Numbered from the stretch's first letter, positions 21,032 to 31,485 are shown. The stretch is 64,000 nucleotides of DNA from Rubrolithibacter danxiaensis (GCF_047272945.1 NZ_JBKOPS010000005.1:62001-126000), one strand, 5' to 3'. Program-made: numbers and translations. The notes: generated from the letters alone by a model not told the origin.

Positions 21032-21475
21032 ATGGCAAAAGAAGTCAGTGCGTTAGTAAAATTACAGATCAAGGGTGGCGCTGCAAATCCGTCTCCTCCG
21101 GTAGGACCTGCATTGGGTGCTAAAGGGGTAAACATAATGGAGTTTTGCAAGCAGTTTAATGCTCGTACCCAGGATAAGCCAGGAAAAGTTCTGCCGGTTG
21201 TAATTACTGTATATGCTGATAAGTCATTTGATTTTATCATTAAAACCCCTCCTGTAGCAGTACAATTAATGGAAGTTTCAGGAATTAAAAGCGGGTCTGC
21301 AGAGCCAAACCGTAAAAAAGTTGCATCAGTAACTTGGGAGCAGGTTGAAACTATTGCAAAGGATAAAATGCCTGACTTGAATGCATTTACTGTAGAGTCA
21401 GCAATGAAAATGGTTGCTGGTACAGCACGCAGTATGGGAATTACCGTATCAGGTAATGCGCCCTGGAATAGTTAA
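21032..21475 (+). CDS. rplK: 50S ribosomal protein uL11
   Basis: 147 residues with GGAANPSPPVGPALGAKGVNIMEFCKQFNART and the C-terminal rRNA-binding KMPDLNAFTVESAMKMVAGTARSMGI. Part of the GTPase-associated centre. A 195-bp gap separates it from nusG; that gap contains degenerate AGTTGCAGG/GAGTTACTG-type heptamer repeats and no clear gene. Confidence 0.98.
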   Translation: MAKEVSALVKLQIKGGAANPSPPVGPALGAKGVNIMEFCKQFNARTQDKPGKVLPVVITVYADKSFDFIIKTPPVAVQLMEVSGIKSGSAEPNRKKVASVTWEQVETIAKDKMPDLNAFTVESAMKMVAGTARSMGITVSGNAPWNS

Positions 21476-21497
21476 TTAAAAAAATCAGTTTAAGAAA

Positions 21498-22196
21498 GTG
21501 GCTAGATTAACAAAAAATCAGAAAAAGGCACTCTCCAAGATTGAGGCAGGAAAAGCTTATTCTTTACAGGATGCAACCGCACTTGTTAAAGAAGTAACTA
21601 CTACAAAATTCGATGCATCAGTAGATATTGATGTTCGTTTAGGAGTAGACCCGCGTAAAGCCAATCAAATGGTTCGTGGTATTGCTACACTTCCTCACGG
21701 AACCGGTAAAACTGTACGTGTTTTAGCTTTAGTAACTCCAGATAAGGAAGAAGAAGCAAAAGCAGCAGGTGCAGATTTTGTAGGTTTGGATGAGTATATC
21801 GCCAAAATAGAAGGTGGATGGACCGACGTCGATATTATTATCACTATGCCGAGCGTTATGGCTAAAGTAGGTAAACTGGGTCGTATTTTAGGACCCCGTA
21901 ACCTTATGCCTAACCCTAAATCCGGTACAGTTACTACAGATGTAGGCAAAGCTGTAACAGATGTTAAAGGTGGTAAAATTGATTTCAAAGTTGACAAAAC
22001 CGGAATCATTCATGCTTCAATAGGAAAAGTATCTTTCCCTGCTGATAAGATTTACGAGAATGCGTTGGAAGTAATTCAAACCATCTCTAAGCTAAAACCA
22101 TCTGCAGCAAAAGGAACATATTTTAAGAGTATCCATATCTCTTCTACTATGAGTCCAGGAATCGAAATTGAAACTAAAACAGTAGCGGGGATCTAA
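21498..22196 (+). CDS. rplA: 50S ribosomal protein uL1 (GTG start)
   Basis: 232 residues, start GTG at 21498 (VARLTKNQKKAL). L1 stalk protein with GPRNLMPNPKSGTVT, the signature motif. It ends two bases before rplJ, so the two are translationally coupled. Confidence 0.98.
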   Translation: MARLTKNQKKALSKIEAGKAYSLQDATALVKEVTTTKFDASVDIDVRLGVDPRKANQMVRGIATLPHGTGKTVRVLALVTPDKEEEAKAAGADFVGLDEYIAKIEGGWTDVDIIITMPSVMAKVGKLGRILGPRNLMPNPKSGTVTTDVGKAVTDVKGGKIDFKVDKTGIIHASIGKVSFPADKIYENALEVIQTISKLKPSAAKGTYFKSIHISSTMSPGIEIETKTVAGI

Positions 22197-22198
22197 TC

Positions 22199-22717
22199 AT
22201 GAGAAAAGAAGAAAAACAAGAGATTGTTCAAGCCTTGACCGAGCAGATCAAAGAGTATGGTAATTTTTACATTACCGATACTTCAAACCTTACTGTTGCT
22301 AAGATCAATACCATCCGCCGTAAATTTTTTGAGAACGGAATTCCAATTCAGGTAGCTAAAAATACCCTTATCCGTAAGGCATTAGAAGCTGCAGGTGTTG
22401 AAGCTCCGGAACTTAATGGCGTATTGAAAGGTTCTTCAACAATTCTTTTTTCATCTGTAGCGAATGCGCCTGCAAAATTGATCAAAGAACTTAGAAAAGG
22501 TAATGATAAGCCGGTTTTAAAAGGTGCTTATATTGATACAGCAGTTTTTGTTGGAGATAATCAACTAGATGCACTTGCAAGCCTGAAATCGAAAGAAGAG
22601 CTTGTCGGCGAAATTATCGGATTGTTACAATCACCTGCTAAAAACGTTGTTTCTGCACTACAATCTGGTGGCAGCACAATTGCAGGATTAGTTAAAACAT
22701 TACAAGAAAGAGGTTAA
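22199..22717 (+). CDS. rplJ: 50S ribosomal protein uL10
   Basis: 172 residues, MRKEEKQEIVQALTEQIKEYGNFYITDTSNLTVAKINTIRRKFF..., with the C-terminal helix (LLQSPAKNVVSALQSGGSTIAGLVKTLQ) that binds bL12 dimers. Forms the base of the ribosomal stalk. Confidence 0.98.
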   Translation: MRKEEKQEIVQALTEQIKEYGNFYITDTSNLTVAKINTIRRKFFENGIPIQVAKNTLIRKALEAAGVEAPELNGVLKGSSTILFSSVANAPAKLIKELRKGNDKPVLKGAYIDTAVFVGDNQLDALASLKSKEELVGEIIGLLQSPAKNVVSALQSGGSTIAGLVKTLQERG

Positions 22718-22774
22718 CGGACACCCTAAGTTCGATTTATTTTAACAAAGTATTAAATTAAAAATTTAAATAAA

Positions 22775-23155
22775 ATGGCAGATTTAAAAGCGTTTGCTGA
22801 ACAATTAGTAAACTTAACAGTAAAAGAAGTTAACGAATTAGCTCAGATCCTTAAAGATGAGTATGGTATTGAGCCTGCTGCTGCAGCTGTTGCAGTTGCT
22901 GCTCCTGCTGCTGGTGGCGATGCACCTGCTGCTGCAGAAGAGAAAACTGCGTTTGATGTGATCTTGAAAGAGGCTGGAGGCCAGAAACTGGCTGTTGTTA
23001 AGTTAGTAAAAGACTTAACTGGTCTTGGCTTGAAAGAAGCTAAAGATCTTGTTGACGGAGCACCTAAAGAATTAAAAACAGGTGTTGCTAAAGACGAAGC
23101 AGAAGCTTTGAAAAAACAATTAGAAGAAGCAGGAGCTGTAGTTGAGATTAAGTAA
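22775..23155 (+). CDS. rplL: 50S ribosomal protein bL12
   Basis: 126 residues: N-terminal dimerisation helices, an Ala-rich hinge (EPAAAAVAVAAPAAGGDAPAAA) and the C-terminal domain (VKLVKDLTGLGLKEAKDLVDGAP) that recruits translation factors. Separated from rplJ by 57 bp. Confidence 0.98.
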   Translation: MADLKAFAEQLVNLTVKEVNELAQILKDEYGIEPAAAAVAVAAPAAGGDAPAAAEEKTAFDVILKEAGGQKLAVVKLVKDLTGLGLKEAKDLVDGAPKELKTGVAKDEAEALKKQLEEAGAVVEIK

Positions 23156-23181
23156 TATCTTACACTTAAAATAATGTCTTT

Positions 23182-23218
23182 AGACTCCGATTTTCATCGG
23201 GGTCTATTGGCATTTTTA
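23182..23218 (+). terminator. Attenuator-like hairpin between rplL and rpoB
   Basis: AGACTCCGAT (23182-23191)/ATCGGGGTCT (23196-23205), 10 pairs including one G-T, loop of 4, then ATTGGCATTTTTATAA. The T-run is 6 bases away, so termination should be partial. An attenuator at this place would explain more ribosomal protein than polymerase mRNA, as known for the equivalent E. coli operon. Confidence 0.7.
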
Positions 23219-23305
23219 TAATACCCATTTTTGTTTGACTTACAAGATCACATAGTTCCGGTCGAACAAGTCACAGTTTATTTTTTAAACTAAAATCTTA
23301 ATCCC

Positions 23306-26300
23306 TTGGCAAACAAAAATAATCACATCGAAAGAGTAAACTTTGCAACGAGCAAGAAGGTTATCGATTATCCGGATTTCCTTGATGTGCAATTACAATC
23401 TTTCAGGGAATTTTTTCAGTTGGAAACCACTTCAGATAACCGCCATCAGGAAGGTTTGTTTAAAGTGTTTTCAGAAAATTTTCCGATTTCTGACTCAAGA
23501 AACATCTTTGTACTGGAGTTTCTTGATTATTTTATTGATCCGCCTCGTTATGACATTCAGGAATGTATTGAGCGTGGATTAACTTACAGTGTTCCGTTAA
23601 AGGCTAAACTCCGTTTATCCTGTAACGATGAAGAACATGAAGATTTTGAAACGATTGTTCAGGACGTATACCTGGGAACTATTCCGTATATGACTCCCAA
23701 AGGAACATTCGTAATTAATGGTGCTGAACGTGTTATTGTATCGCAATTACACCGTTCTCCTGGTGTGTTCTTTGGACAGAGCCGCCATACAAACGGAACG
23801 AAACTTTATTCAGCCCGTGTTATTCCGTTTAAAGGATCATGGATCGAATTTGCAACAGACGTAAATAACGTAATGTATGCATACATCGACCGTAAGAAAA
23901 AATTCCCGGTTACAACTCTTTTACGTGCAATCGGCTACGATTCTGATAAAGATATTTTAGAATTATTTGAATTAGCTGATGAGGTAAAGGTAAGCAAGTC
24001 AGGACTGAAGAAATACGTTGGTCGTAAACTTGCTGCAAGAGTATTGAAGAAGTGGGTAGAGGATTTTGTGGACGAGGATACCGGTGAAGTAGTTTCTATT
24101 GATCGTAATGAAATTATCCTTGAACGGGAAACTATTTTAGAAGACGATCATATCGATATGATCATCGATGCTGGAGTAAAAACAGTTATTCTTACAAAAG
24201 AAGACGCCTCCAACAACGCTGATTATTCCATTATATACAATACACTTCAAAAAGATACATCAAATTCAGAGAAAGAAGCGGTAGAACATATCTATCGTCA
24301 ATTACGTAACGCTGAACCACCGGATGAGGAAACCGCCCGTGGTATCATCGACCGTTTATTCTTCTCTGATAAACGGTATGACTTAGGAGATGTAGGCCGT
24401 TACCGTATTAACCGTAAGTTGAAGCTGGATACTCCGGATGAGACTAAGGTTTTAACCAAACAGGATATTATTGCGATAGTAAAATACCTGATCAAATTAA
24501 TCAACTCCAAAGCAGAGGTAGATGATATTGACCACTTGTCAAACCGTCGTGTTCGTACAGTAGGCGAGCAGTTGTATGCGCAGTTTGGAGTTGGTTTGGC
24601 ACGTATGGCCCGTACTATCCGTGAACGTATGAATATTCGCGATAACGAGGTGTTCACGCCAACCGACCTTATCAATGCACGTACACTTTCATCGGTGATT
24701 AACTCGTTCTTCGGAACCAACCAGTTATCACAATTTATGGATCAGACTAATCCTCTGGCAGAGATTACGCATAAACGTCGTCTTTCAGCTTTAGGTCCAG
24801 GCGGTCTTTCTCGTGAGCGAGCAGGTTTTGAGGTTCGTGACGTTCACTACACCCATTATGGCCGTTTGTGTACAATCGAAACTCCTGAAGGTCCTAACAT
24901 TGGATTGATTTCATCACTTTGCGTTCACGCGAAGATCAATAACTTAGGATTTATTGAAACTCCGTATCGTAAAGTAGATAACGGACGCGTAGTTGTTGAA
25001 GAACCGGTTATCTATCTTTCAGCAGAAGATGAAGATGGAAAAACAATCGCTCAGGCAAATGCTCAGTATGATGAAAAAGGTAACTTTATTACTCCGCGTG
25101 TAAAAGCCCGATATGAAGGTGACTTCCCTGTTATTGAACCGGAAAAGTTAGATCTAATGGACATTGCTCCTAACCAGATCACTTCTATTGCTGCTTCATT
25201 AATTCCGTTCCTTGAGCATGATGACGCTAACCGTGCCCTGATGGGTTCGAACATGCAGCGCCAGGCTGTTCCTCTGCTTCGTCCTGAATCACCTATTGTA
25301 GGTACAGGTTTGGAAGGAAGAGTTGCTCGTGATTCGCGTACATTAATTAATGCAGAAGGCGGCGGCGTAGTTGAATATGTAGATGCCAATGAAATTGTTA
25401 TCCGTTACGATCGTAATGATGACGATAAATTGGTATCATTTGAAGGCGAGGCTAAATCTTACCGTTTAACTAAGTTTAAGAAAACCAACCAGAGTACCTG
25501 TATTAATCTGAAACCGATTGTTCGTAAAGGGCAGCGAGTTGAAAAGGGCGAAGTACTTTGTGAGGGTTACGCAACTCAGGACGGCGAATTGGCATTGGGA
25601 AGAAATCTTAAGGTTGCTTTCATGCCTTGGCAGGGATTTAACTTTGAGGATGCAATTGTAATTTCCGAACGTGTGGTATCCCAGGATATATTTACCTCAC
25701 TCCATATTGAAGAATTCGAATTAGAAGTTCGTGATACTAAACGTGGCGAGGAAGAATTAACCCCGGATATTCCAAACGTTTCTGAGGAAGCAACTAAAGA
25801 CCTTGATGAGAATGGTATCATTCGAATAGGAGCCGAAGTTAAAGAGGGCGATATTCTGATCGGTAAGATCACTCCTAAAGGAGAATCTGATCCTTCACCG
25901 GAAGAAAAACTTCTTCGTGCAATCTTTGGTGACAAGGCAGGCGATGTTAAAGATGCTTCTTTGAAAACGCCTCCGTCCATTAGCGGGGTTGTTATTGACA
26001 CCAAGTTGTTCTCCCGTGCTAAGAAAACTTCTAAAGCAGAAGAAAAAGCACAGTTGGATAAACTGGATGCGAAACACGAAAAAGCTGTTCGTCAGTTAAA
26101 AGAAAGCCTTATTGATAAGCTGTTTACGATTGTTAATGGTAAAACTTCTCAGGGTGTTTTCAATGTATATAAAGAATTGCTTGTTCCAAAAGGAGTTAAG
26201 TTTACGCAAAAGATACTTGCAGATCTTGAATATGCTAACATCAATCCAACAAAATGGACTACTGATGAGGATAAGAACGAACTGATCAAAGCATTACTTC

Positions 26301-27115
26301 ATAACTACAATATTAAGCTTAATGAAGAGCTTGGAGCTTATAAACGCGATAAATTTGCAATAAGCGTAGGAGACGAACTTCCTTCTGGCATTGTTCAAAT
26401 GGCAAAAGTTTATATTGCTAAGAAACGTAAGCTTCGTGTAGGGGATAAGATGGCGGGTCGTCACGGAAATAAGGGTATTGTTGCCCGTATTGTTCGTGAT
26501 GAAGATATGCCATTCCTTGAAGACGGAACTCCGGTAGATATCGTACTTAACCCTCTGGGTGTACCTTCCCGGATGAACCTGGGGCAGATTTACGAAACTG
26601 TTTTAGGATGGGCAGGTAAAGAATTAGGTATGAAGTTCGCTACACCGATCTTTGATGGTGCTTCGCACGATGAAGTGGAAGAATGGGTTGCAAAAGCGAA
26701 TTTGCCAAAATCAGGTAGAACTTATTTATATAATGGATTAACAGGTGAGCGTTTCGACCAGCCAACTACTGTCGGTATAATTTATATGCTGAAATTAGGG
26801 CACATGGTTGATGACAAGATGCACGCACGTTCTATCGGTCCTTACTCATTAATTACACAACAGCCGCTGGGTGGTAAAGCACAGTTTGGTGGGCAGCGTT
26901 TTGGTGAGATGGAGGTTTGGGCACTTGAAGCATTTGGTGCTGCTAACATCCTTCAGGAAATCTTAACAGTGAAATCTGATGATGTTGTGGGCCGTGCAAA
27001 AACATACGAAGCAATTGTGAAAGGTGAAAACCTGCCAACACCTTCGGTTCCTGAATCATTTAACGTATTGGTTCATGAATTAAGAGGTTTAGGTTTGGAT
27101 ATCACATTGGATTAA
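23306..27115 (+). CDS. rpoB: RNA polymerase beta subunit (TTG start)
   Basis: 1269 residues, full family length for Bacteroidota. Contains the rifampicin region (FFGTNQLSQFMDQTNPLAEITHKRRLSALGPGGLSRERAGFEVRDVHYTHYGR, conserved Ser/His/Arg residues appear wild-type) and the C-terminal GGKAQFGGQRFGEMEVWALEAFGA clamp motif. The start is TTG 23306 (MANKNNHIERVNFATSKK): no in-frame ATG precedes it and the N-terminus aligns with the usual MAN...NFATS start of the family. Confidence 0.98.
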   Translation: MANKNNHIERVNFATSKKVIDYPDFLDVQLQSFREFFQLETTSDNRHQEGLFKVFSENFPISDSRNIFVLEFLDYFIDPPRYDIQECIERGLTYSVPLKAKLRLSCNDEEHEDFETIVQDVYLGTIPYMTPKGTFVINGAERVIVSQLHRSPGVFFGQSRHTNGTKLYSARVIPFKGSWIEFATDVNNVMYAYIDRKKKFPVTTLLRAIGYDSDKDILELFELADEVKVSKSGLKKYVGRKLAARVLKKWVEDFVDEDTGEVVSIDRNEIILERETILEDDHIDMIIDAGVKTVILTKEDASNNADYSIIYNTLQKDTSNSEKEAVEHIYRQLRNAEPPDEETARGIIDRLFFSDKRYDLGDVGRYRINRKLKLDTPDETKVLTKQDIIAIVKYLIKLINSKAEVDDIDHLSNRRVRTVGEQLYAQFGVGLARMARTIRERMNIRDNEVFTPTDLINARTLSSVINSFFGTNQLSQFMDQTNPLAEITHKRRLSALGPGGLSRERAGFEVRDVHYTHYGRLCTIETPEGPNIGLISSLCVHAKINNLGFIETPYRKVDNGRVVVEEPVIYLSAEDEDGKTIAQANAQYDEKGNFITPRVKARYEGDFPVIEPEKLDLMDIAPNQITSIAASLIPFLEHDDANRALMGSNMQRQAVPLLRPESPIVGTGLEGRVARDSRTLINAEGGGVVEYVDANEIVIRYDRNDDDKLVSFEGEAKSYRLTKFKKTNQSTCINLKPIVRKGQRVEKGEVLCEGYATQDGELALGRNLKVAFMPWQGFNFEDAIVISERVVSQDIFTSLHIEEFELEVRDTKRGEEELTPDIPNVSEEATKDLDENGIIRIGAEVKEGDILIGKITPKGESDPSPEEKLLRAIFGDKAGDVKDASLKTPPSISGVVIDTKLFSRAKKTSKAEEKAQLDKLDAKHEKAVRQLKESLIDKLFTIVNGKTSQGVFNVYKELLVPKGVKFTQKILADLEYANINPTKWTTDEDKNELIKALLHNYNIKLNEELGAYKRDKFAISVGDELPSGIVQMAKVYIAKKRKLRVGDKMAGRHGNKGIVARIVRDEDMPFLEDGTPVDIVLNPLGVPSRMNLGQIYETVLGWAGKELGMKFATPIFDGASHDEVEEWVAKANLPKSGRTYLYNGLTGERFDQPTTVGIIYMLKLGHMVDDKMHARSIGPYSLITQQPLGGKAQFGGQRFGEMEVWALEAFGAANILQEILTVKSDDVVGRAKTYEAIVKGENLPTPSVPESFNVLVHELRGLGLDITLD

Positions 27116-27121
27116 GTAGTA

Positions 27122-27187
27122 AGTTATAAGTTGTACGTTATAAGTTTCAGGCTTGGCGTACAACTTAACAACCTACAACTTACAACT
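27122..27187. repeat. Imperfect palindrome of heptamer repeats between rpoB and rpoC
   Basis: Left side is AGTTATA-AGTTGTA-CGTTATA-AGTTT, right side is ACAACTT-AACAACC-TACAACT-TACAACT; the right side is the reverse complement of the left repeat pattern with a few changes and one indel. It fills most of the 83-bp rpoB-rpoC gap. Similar GTTGCAGGCTGTGAGTTAC sequence follows nusG at about 20840. Confidence 0.75.
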
Positions 27188-27198
27188 AAAAAAGAGCT

Positions 27199-30100
27199 AT
27201 GTCTTACAAAAAGGATAATAAAATCAAAAGTAACTTCACTTCGATTACTATCAGCTTAGCGTCTCCCGAATCTATTCTGGAACGTTCAAGCGGTGAAGTT
27301 TTAAAACCAGAAACTATCAATTACCGGACGTATAAGCCGGAACGTGATGGTTTATTCTGTGAGCGTATTTTTGGTCCTGTAAAGGATTACGAATGTCATT
27401 GCGGAAAATACAAACGTATCCGTTACAAAGGTATTGTTTGCGATCGTTGCGGTGTTGAAGTAACTGAAAAGAAAGTACGTCGTGAGCGGATGGGACACAT
27501 CAATCTGGTAGTTCCGGTTGCTCATATCTGGTATTTCCGTTCTCTTCCTAATAAGATTGGTTATTTACTTGGTTTACCAACTAAAAAACTGGATCTTATT
27601 ATCTATTACGAACGGTACGTAGTTATTCAGCCGGGTATTAAAGAAACAGACGGAATCCAGAAGATGGATTTTCTGACTGAAGAAGAATACCTGGATATAT
27701 TGGATACTCTTCCAAAAGAAAATCAATATTTAGATGATAAAGATCCTCAGAAATTCATCGCCAAGATGGGTGCTGAAGCGCTTGAAGAATTATTAAAGCG
27801 TTTAGACCTGGATCAGCAATCATACGATCTTCGTCACCAGGCAGCTAATGAAACTTCTCAACAACGTAAGAATGAGGCATTAAAACGCCTTCAGGTTGTG
27901 GAAGCTTTCCGTGGTGCACGTGAAAATATCGAAAATCAACCTGAGTGGATGATTGTAAAGATTGTTCCTGTAATTCCGCCAGAACTTCGTCCATTAGTGC
28001 CGTTAGAAGGTGGCCGTTTTGCTACTTCCGACTTAAACGATTTATATCGCCGTGTAATCATCCGGAATAATCGTTTAAAACGCCTGATCGAAATTAAAGC
28101 ACCTGAAGTTATTCTTCGTAACGAAAAACGTATGCTTCAGGAAGCTGTTGATTCGTTATTTGATAACTCACGTAAGGTAAATGCGGTTAAAACAGAAGGA
28201 AATCGTGCTTTAAAATCACTTTCAGATATTTTGAAAGGAAAACAAGGACGTTTCCGTCAGAACTTATTAGGTAAACGTGTGGATTACTCAGCACGTTCGG
28301 TAATTGTTGTAGGCCCGAACCTGAAATTGCATGAATGCGGTTTACCAAAGGATATGGCTGCTGAACTTTTCAAACCATTCATCATTCGCAAGATGATTGA
28401 AAGAGGTGTTGTTAAGACAGTAAAATCAGCTAAGAAAATAGTTGATCGTAAAGATCCGATAGTTTGGGATATTCTGGAGAACGTACTAAAAGGACACCCG
28501 GTATTGTTAAACCGTGCTCCTACATTACACCGTTTGGGTATTCAGTCATTCCAGCCAAAATTAGTTGAAGGAAAAGCTATTCAGCTGCATCCATTAGTTT
28601 GTACAGCGTTCAACGCCGACTTTGACGGTGACCAGATGGCTGTTCACGTGCCACTTGGCAATGCTGCTATTCTGGAAGCTCAATTGTTGATGCTTGCAGC
28701 GCATAACATTCTGAACCCGGCAAATGGTACGCCTATTACCGTTCCTTCTCAGGACATGGTACTTGGACTCTATTATATTACCAAAGGCCGTAAAACAGAT
28801 GAAAGCCGAGTAGTTAAAGGAGAAGGTCAGACTTTTTACTCTGCAGAAGAAGTTATCATTGCTTACAATGAGAAAAAGATCGATCTGCATGCCTTCATAA
28901 AAGTGAAAGCAAATGTAAAGGAGAAAGACGGATCTATCGTTAGTAAATTAATTGATACTACAGTAGGCCGGGTACTATTCAACCAGGTAGTTCCGGAAGA
29001 GGTAGGTTATATCAACGAGCTTCTAACTAAGAAATCGCTTCGGGATATTATCGGGGAAGTTGTAAAAAATACTGGTATGGCTCGTGCAGCCCAATTCCTG
29101 GACGATATTAAGGAGTTAGGATTCCAGATGGCCTTCCGCGGAGGTTTATCATTTAACCTTCAGGATCTTAATATTCCGGATGCGAAACTGAAACTGATTG
29201 ACCAGGCTTCTAAAGAAGTAGAGGAAGTAATGAATAACTATAACATGGGATTCATTACCAACAACGAACGATACAATCAAATTATCGATATCTGGACTCG
29301 TATCAATAACCGCTTAACAGCAAATGTGATGGAAATCCTTTCTACGGATAACCAGGGATTCAACTCTGTTTACATGATGTTGGATTCAGGTGCCCGTGGT
29401 TCTAAAGAGCAGATTCGTCAGCTTTGCGGTATGCGGGGATTGATGGCAAAACCTCAGAAATCCGGTTCAGGTGGTGAGATCATTGAGAACCCAATTCTTT
29501 CGAACTTTAAAGAAGGTTTGTCGGTATTGGAGTACTTTATCTCTACTCACGGTGCCCGTAAAGGTCTTGCGGATACAGCGTTAAAGACGGCGGACGCAGG
29601 TTACTTAACCCGTCGTTTACACGATGTGGCACAGGATATGATTGTTGGTGAAACAGATTGCGGAACTTTAAGAGGTATATACACAACTGCTCTTAAAGAT
29701 AACGAAGATATCGTTGAGCCATTATATGAACGTATATTGGGCCGTACATCACTTCATGATGTTTATGATCCGTTAACAAATGAGTTATTAGTTGCGGCAA
29801 ACCAGGATATTGATGAAGAAGTAGCACGTAATATTGAAAATTCACCATTAGAGGGTATTGAAATCCGTTCTGTACTTGCTTGTGAAAGTAAACGAGGTGT
29901 TTGTGCATTATGTTACGGACGAAATCTTGCAACTGGTAAACGTGTTCAGGCGGGTGAAGCAGTTGGAGTTATAGCCGCTCAGTCTATCGGTGAGCCGGGT
30001 ACTCAGTTAACATTGCGTACCTTCCACGTGGGTGGTACCGCGTCAAACATTGCAGCAGAGTCACAAATTAACGCGAAGTTTGAGGGAGTTATCGAATTCG

Positions 30101-31485
30101 AGAATATCAGAACTGTGCCGTATGAGACAGAAGAAGGTCCGGTAGATGTGGTATTAGGCCGTTCTGGTGAATTCAGGATTATTGAACCATCATCACGTCG
30201 TGTTATCATGGCTAATAATATTCCTTACGGATCTTATTTATATGTGAAAGAAGGAGCTACTGTTGCTAAAGGTGATCGTATCTGTAGCTGGGATCCATAT
30301 AATGCGGTAATCATCTCTGAATTTGGTGGCCGTATAGAGTTTGAGTCTATTATTGAAGGTGTTACTTTCCGTGAAGAGTCAGACGAACAAACAGGACACA
30401 GAGAAAAGGTAATTATTGATACCCGGGATAAAACCAAGAATCCTGTTATCCGTATCGTTGATAAGAAAGGTGACTTTGTAAAAGGGTACAATATCCCGGT
30501 AGGCGCTCACATTGCGGTAGATGAAGGTATTGAAGTGAAAATGGGAGAGGTAATTGCTAAAATTCCTCGTTCTACAGGTAAAACCAGGGATATTACGGGT
30601 GGTCTTCCACGTGTAACTGAATTATTTGAAGCCCGTAATCCATCAAATCCGGCAGTAGTAACAGAAATTGATGGAGTTGTAACACTTGGTGGTGTTAAAC
30701 GTGGTAACCGTGAAATTTCTATCGAATCAAGAGATGGACAGATTAAGAAGTATCTGGTTCCGCTTTCCAAGCATATCCTTGTACAGGATAACGACTTTGT
30801 TAAAGCGGGTATGCCTTTGTCTGACGGATCGATCTCTCCTGCTGATATACTTGCAATTAAAGGCCCTGCAGCTGTTCAGGAATACCTTGTAAATGGTGTA
30901 CAGGAAGTTTACCGTTTGCAGGGAGTGAAGATCAACGACAAGCATTTTGAAGTAATTGTTCACCAGATGATGCAGAAAGTGAAAATAGAGGATCCAGGAG
31001 ATACCCGCTTTCTTGAAAATGATGCTGTTGACCGTTGGGACTTCATGCAGGAAAACGATGAAATCTACGATAAGAAAGTTATTACTGATCCTGGAGATTC
31101 GACAACCCTTAAAGCCGGACAGATTATATCCGTACGTAAACTTAGAGATGAAAATTCTCTGTTAAAACGTAAAGATATGAAACTTGCTGAGGCCCGTGAT
31201 GCAATTGCGGCAACTTCAAGTCCGCTTCTGCAAGGTATAACACGTGCTTCATTGGGAACTAAATCATTTATATCTGCAGCTTCCTTCCAGGAAACTACCA
31301 AGGTATTAAATGAGGCGGCTATCAGCGGAAAACGTGATAACTTACTTGGATTGAAAGAAAACGTAATTGTTGGTCACCTGATTCCTTCAGGAACTGGTTT
31401 ACGTAGCTATGAACGTATTATTGTTGGTTCTCAGGAAGAATACGATAGGCTATTAGCTTCTAAACAAGAAGAAGTTGAAGCTTAA
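27199..31485 (+). CDS. rpoC: RNA polymerase beta' subunit
   Basis: 1428 residues. N-terminal zinc ribbon (CHCGKYKRIRYKGIVCDRCG), catalytic FNADFDGDQMAVH with the three Mg-binding Asp residues, second zinc site (CESKRGVCALCYGRNL) and the trigger-loop region (AAQSIGEPGTQLTLRTFH). Complete. It ends the operon, followed by a strong terminator. Confidence 0.99.
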   Translation: MSYKKDNKIKSNFTSITISLASPESILERSSGEVLKPETINYRTYKPERDGLFCERIFGPVKDYECHCGKYKRIRYKGIVCDRCGVEVTEKKVRRERMGHINLVVPVAHIWYFRSLPNKIGYLLGLPTKKLDLIIYYERYVVIQPGIKETDGIQKMDFLTEEEYLDILDTLPKENQYLDDKDPQKFIAKMGAEALEELLKRLDLDQQSYDLRHQAANETSQQRKNEALKRLQVVEAFRGARENIENQPEWMIVKIVPVIPPELRPLVPLEGGRFATSDLNDLYRRVIIRNNRLKRLIEIKAPEVILRNEKRMLQEAVDSLFDNSRKVNAVKTEGNRALKSLSDILKGKQGRFRQNLLGKRVDYSARSVIVVGPNLKLHECGLPKDMAAELFKPFIIRKMIERGVVKTVKSAKKIVDRKDPIVWDILENVLKGHPVLLNRAPTLHRLGIQSFQPKLVEGKAIQLHPLVCTAFNADFDGDQMAVHVPLGNAAILEAQLLMLAAHNILNPANGTPITVPSQDMVLGLYYITKGRKTDESRVVKGEGQTFYSAEEVIIAYNEKKIDLHAFIKVKANVKEKDGSIVSKLIDTTVGRVLFNQVVPEEVGYINELLTKKSLRDIIGEVVKNTGMARAAQFLDDIKELGFQMAFRGGLSFNLQDLNIPDAKLKLIDQASKEVEEVMNNYNMGFITNNERYNQIIDIWTRINNRLTANVMEILSTDNQGFNSVYMMLDSGARGSKEQIRQLCGMRGLMAKPQKSGSGGEIIENPILSNFKEGLSVLEYFISTHGARKGLADTALKTADAGYLTRRLHDVAQDMIVGETDCGTLRGIYTTALKDNEDIVEPLYERILGRTSLHDVYDPLTNELLVAANQDIDEEVARNIENSPLEGIEIRSVLACESKRGVCALCYGRNLATGKRVQAGEAVGVIAAQSIGEPGTQLTLRTFHVGGTASNIAAESQINAKFEGVIEFENIRTVPYETEEGPVDVVLGRSGEFRIIEPSSRRVIMANNIPYGSYLYVKEGATVAKGDRICSWDPYNAVIISEFGGRIEFESIIEGVTFREESDEQTGHREKVIIDTRDKTKNPVIRIVDKKGDFVKGYNIPVGAHIAVDEGIEVKMGEVIAKIPRSTGKTRDITGGLPRVTELFEARNPSNPAVVTEIDGVVTLGGVKRGNREISIESRDGQIKKYLVPLSKHILVQDNDFVKAGMPLSDGSISPADILAIKGPAAVQEYLVNGVQEVYRLQGVKINDKHFEVIVHQMMQKVKIEDPGDTRFLENDAVDRWDFMQENDEIYDKKVITDPGDSTTLKAGQIISVRKLRDENSLLKRKDMKLAEARDAIAATSSPLLQGITRASLGTKSFISAASFQETTKVLNEAAISGKRDNLLGLKENVIVGHLIPSGTGLRSYERIIVGSQEEYDRLLASKQEEVEA

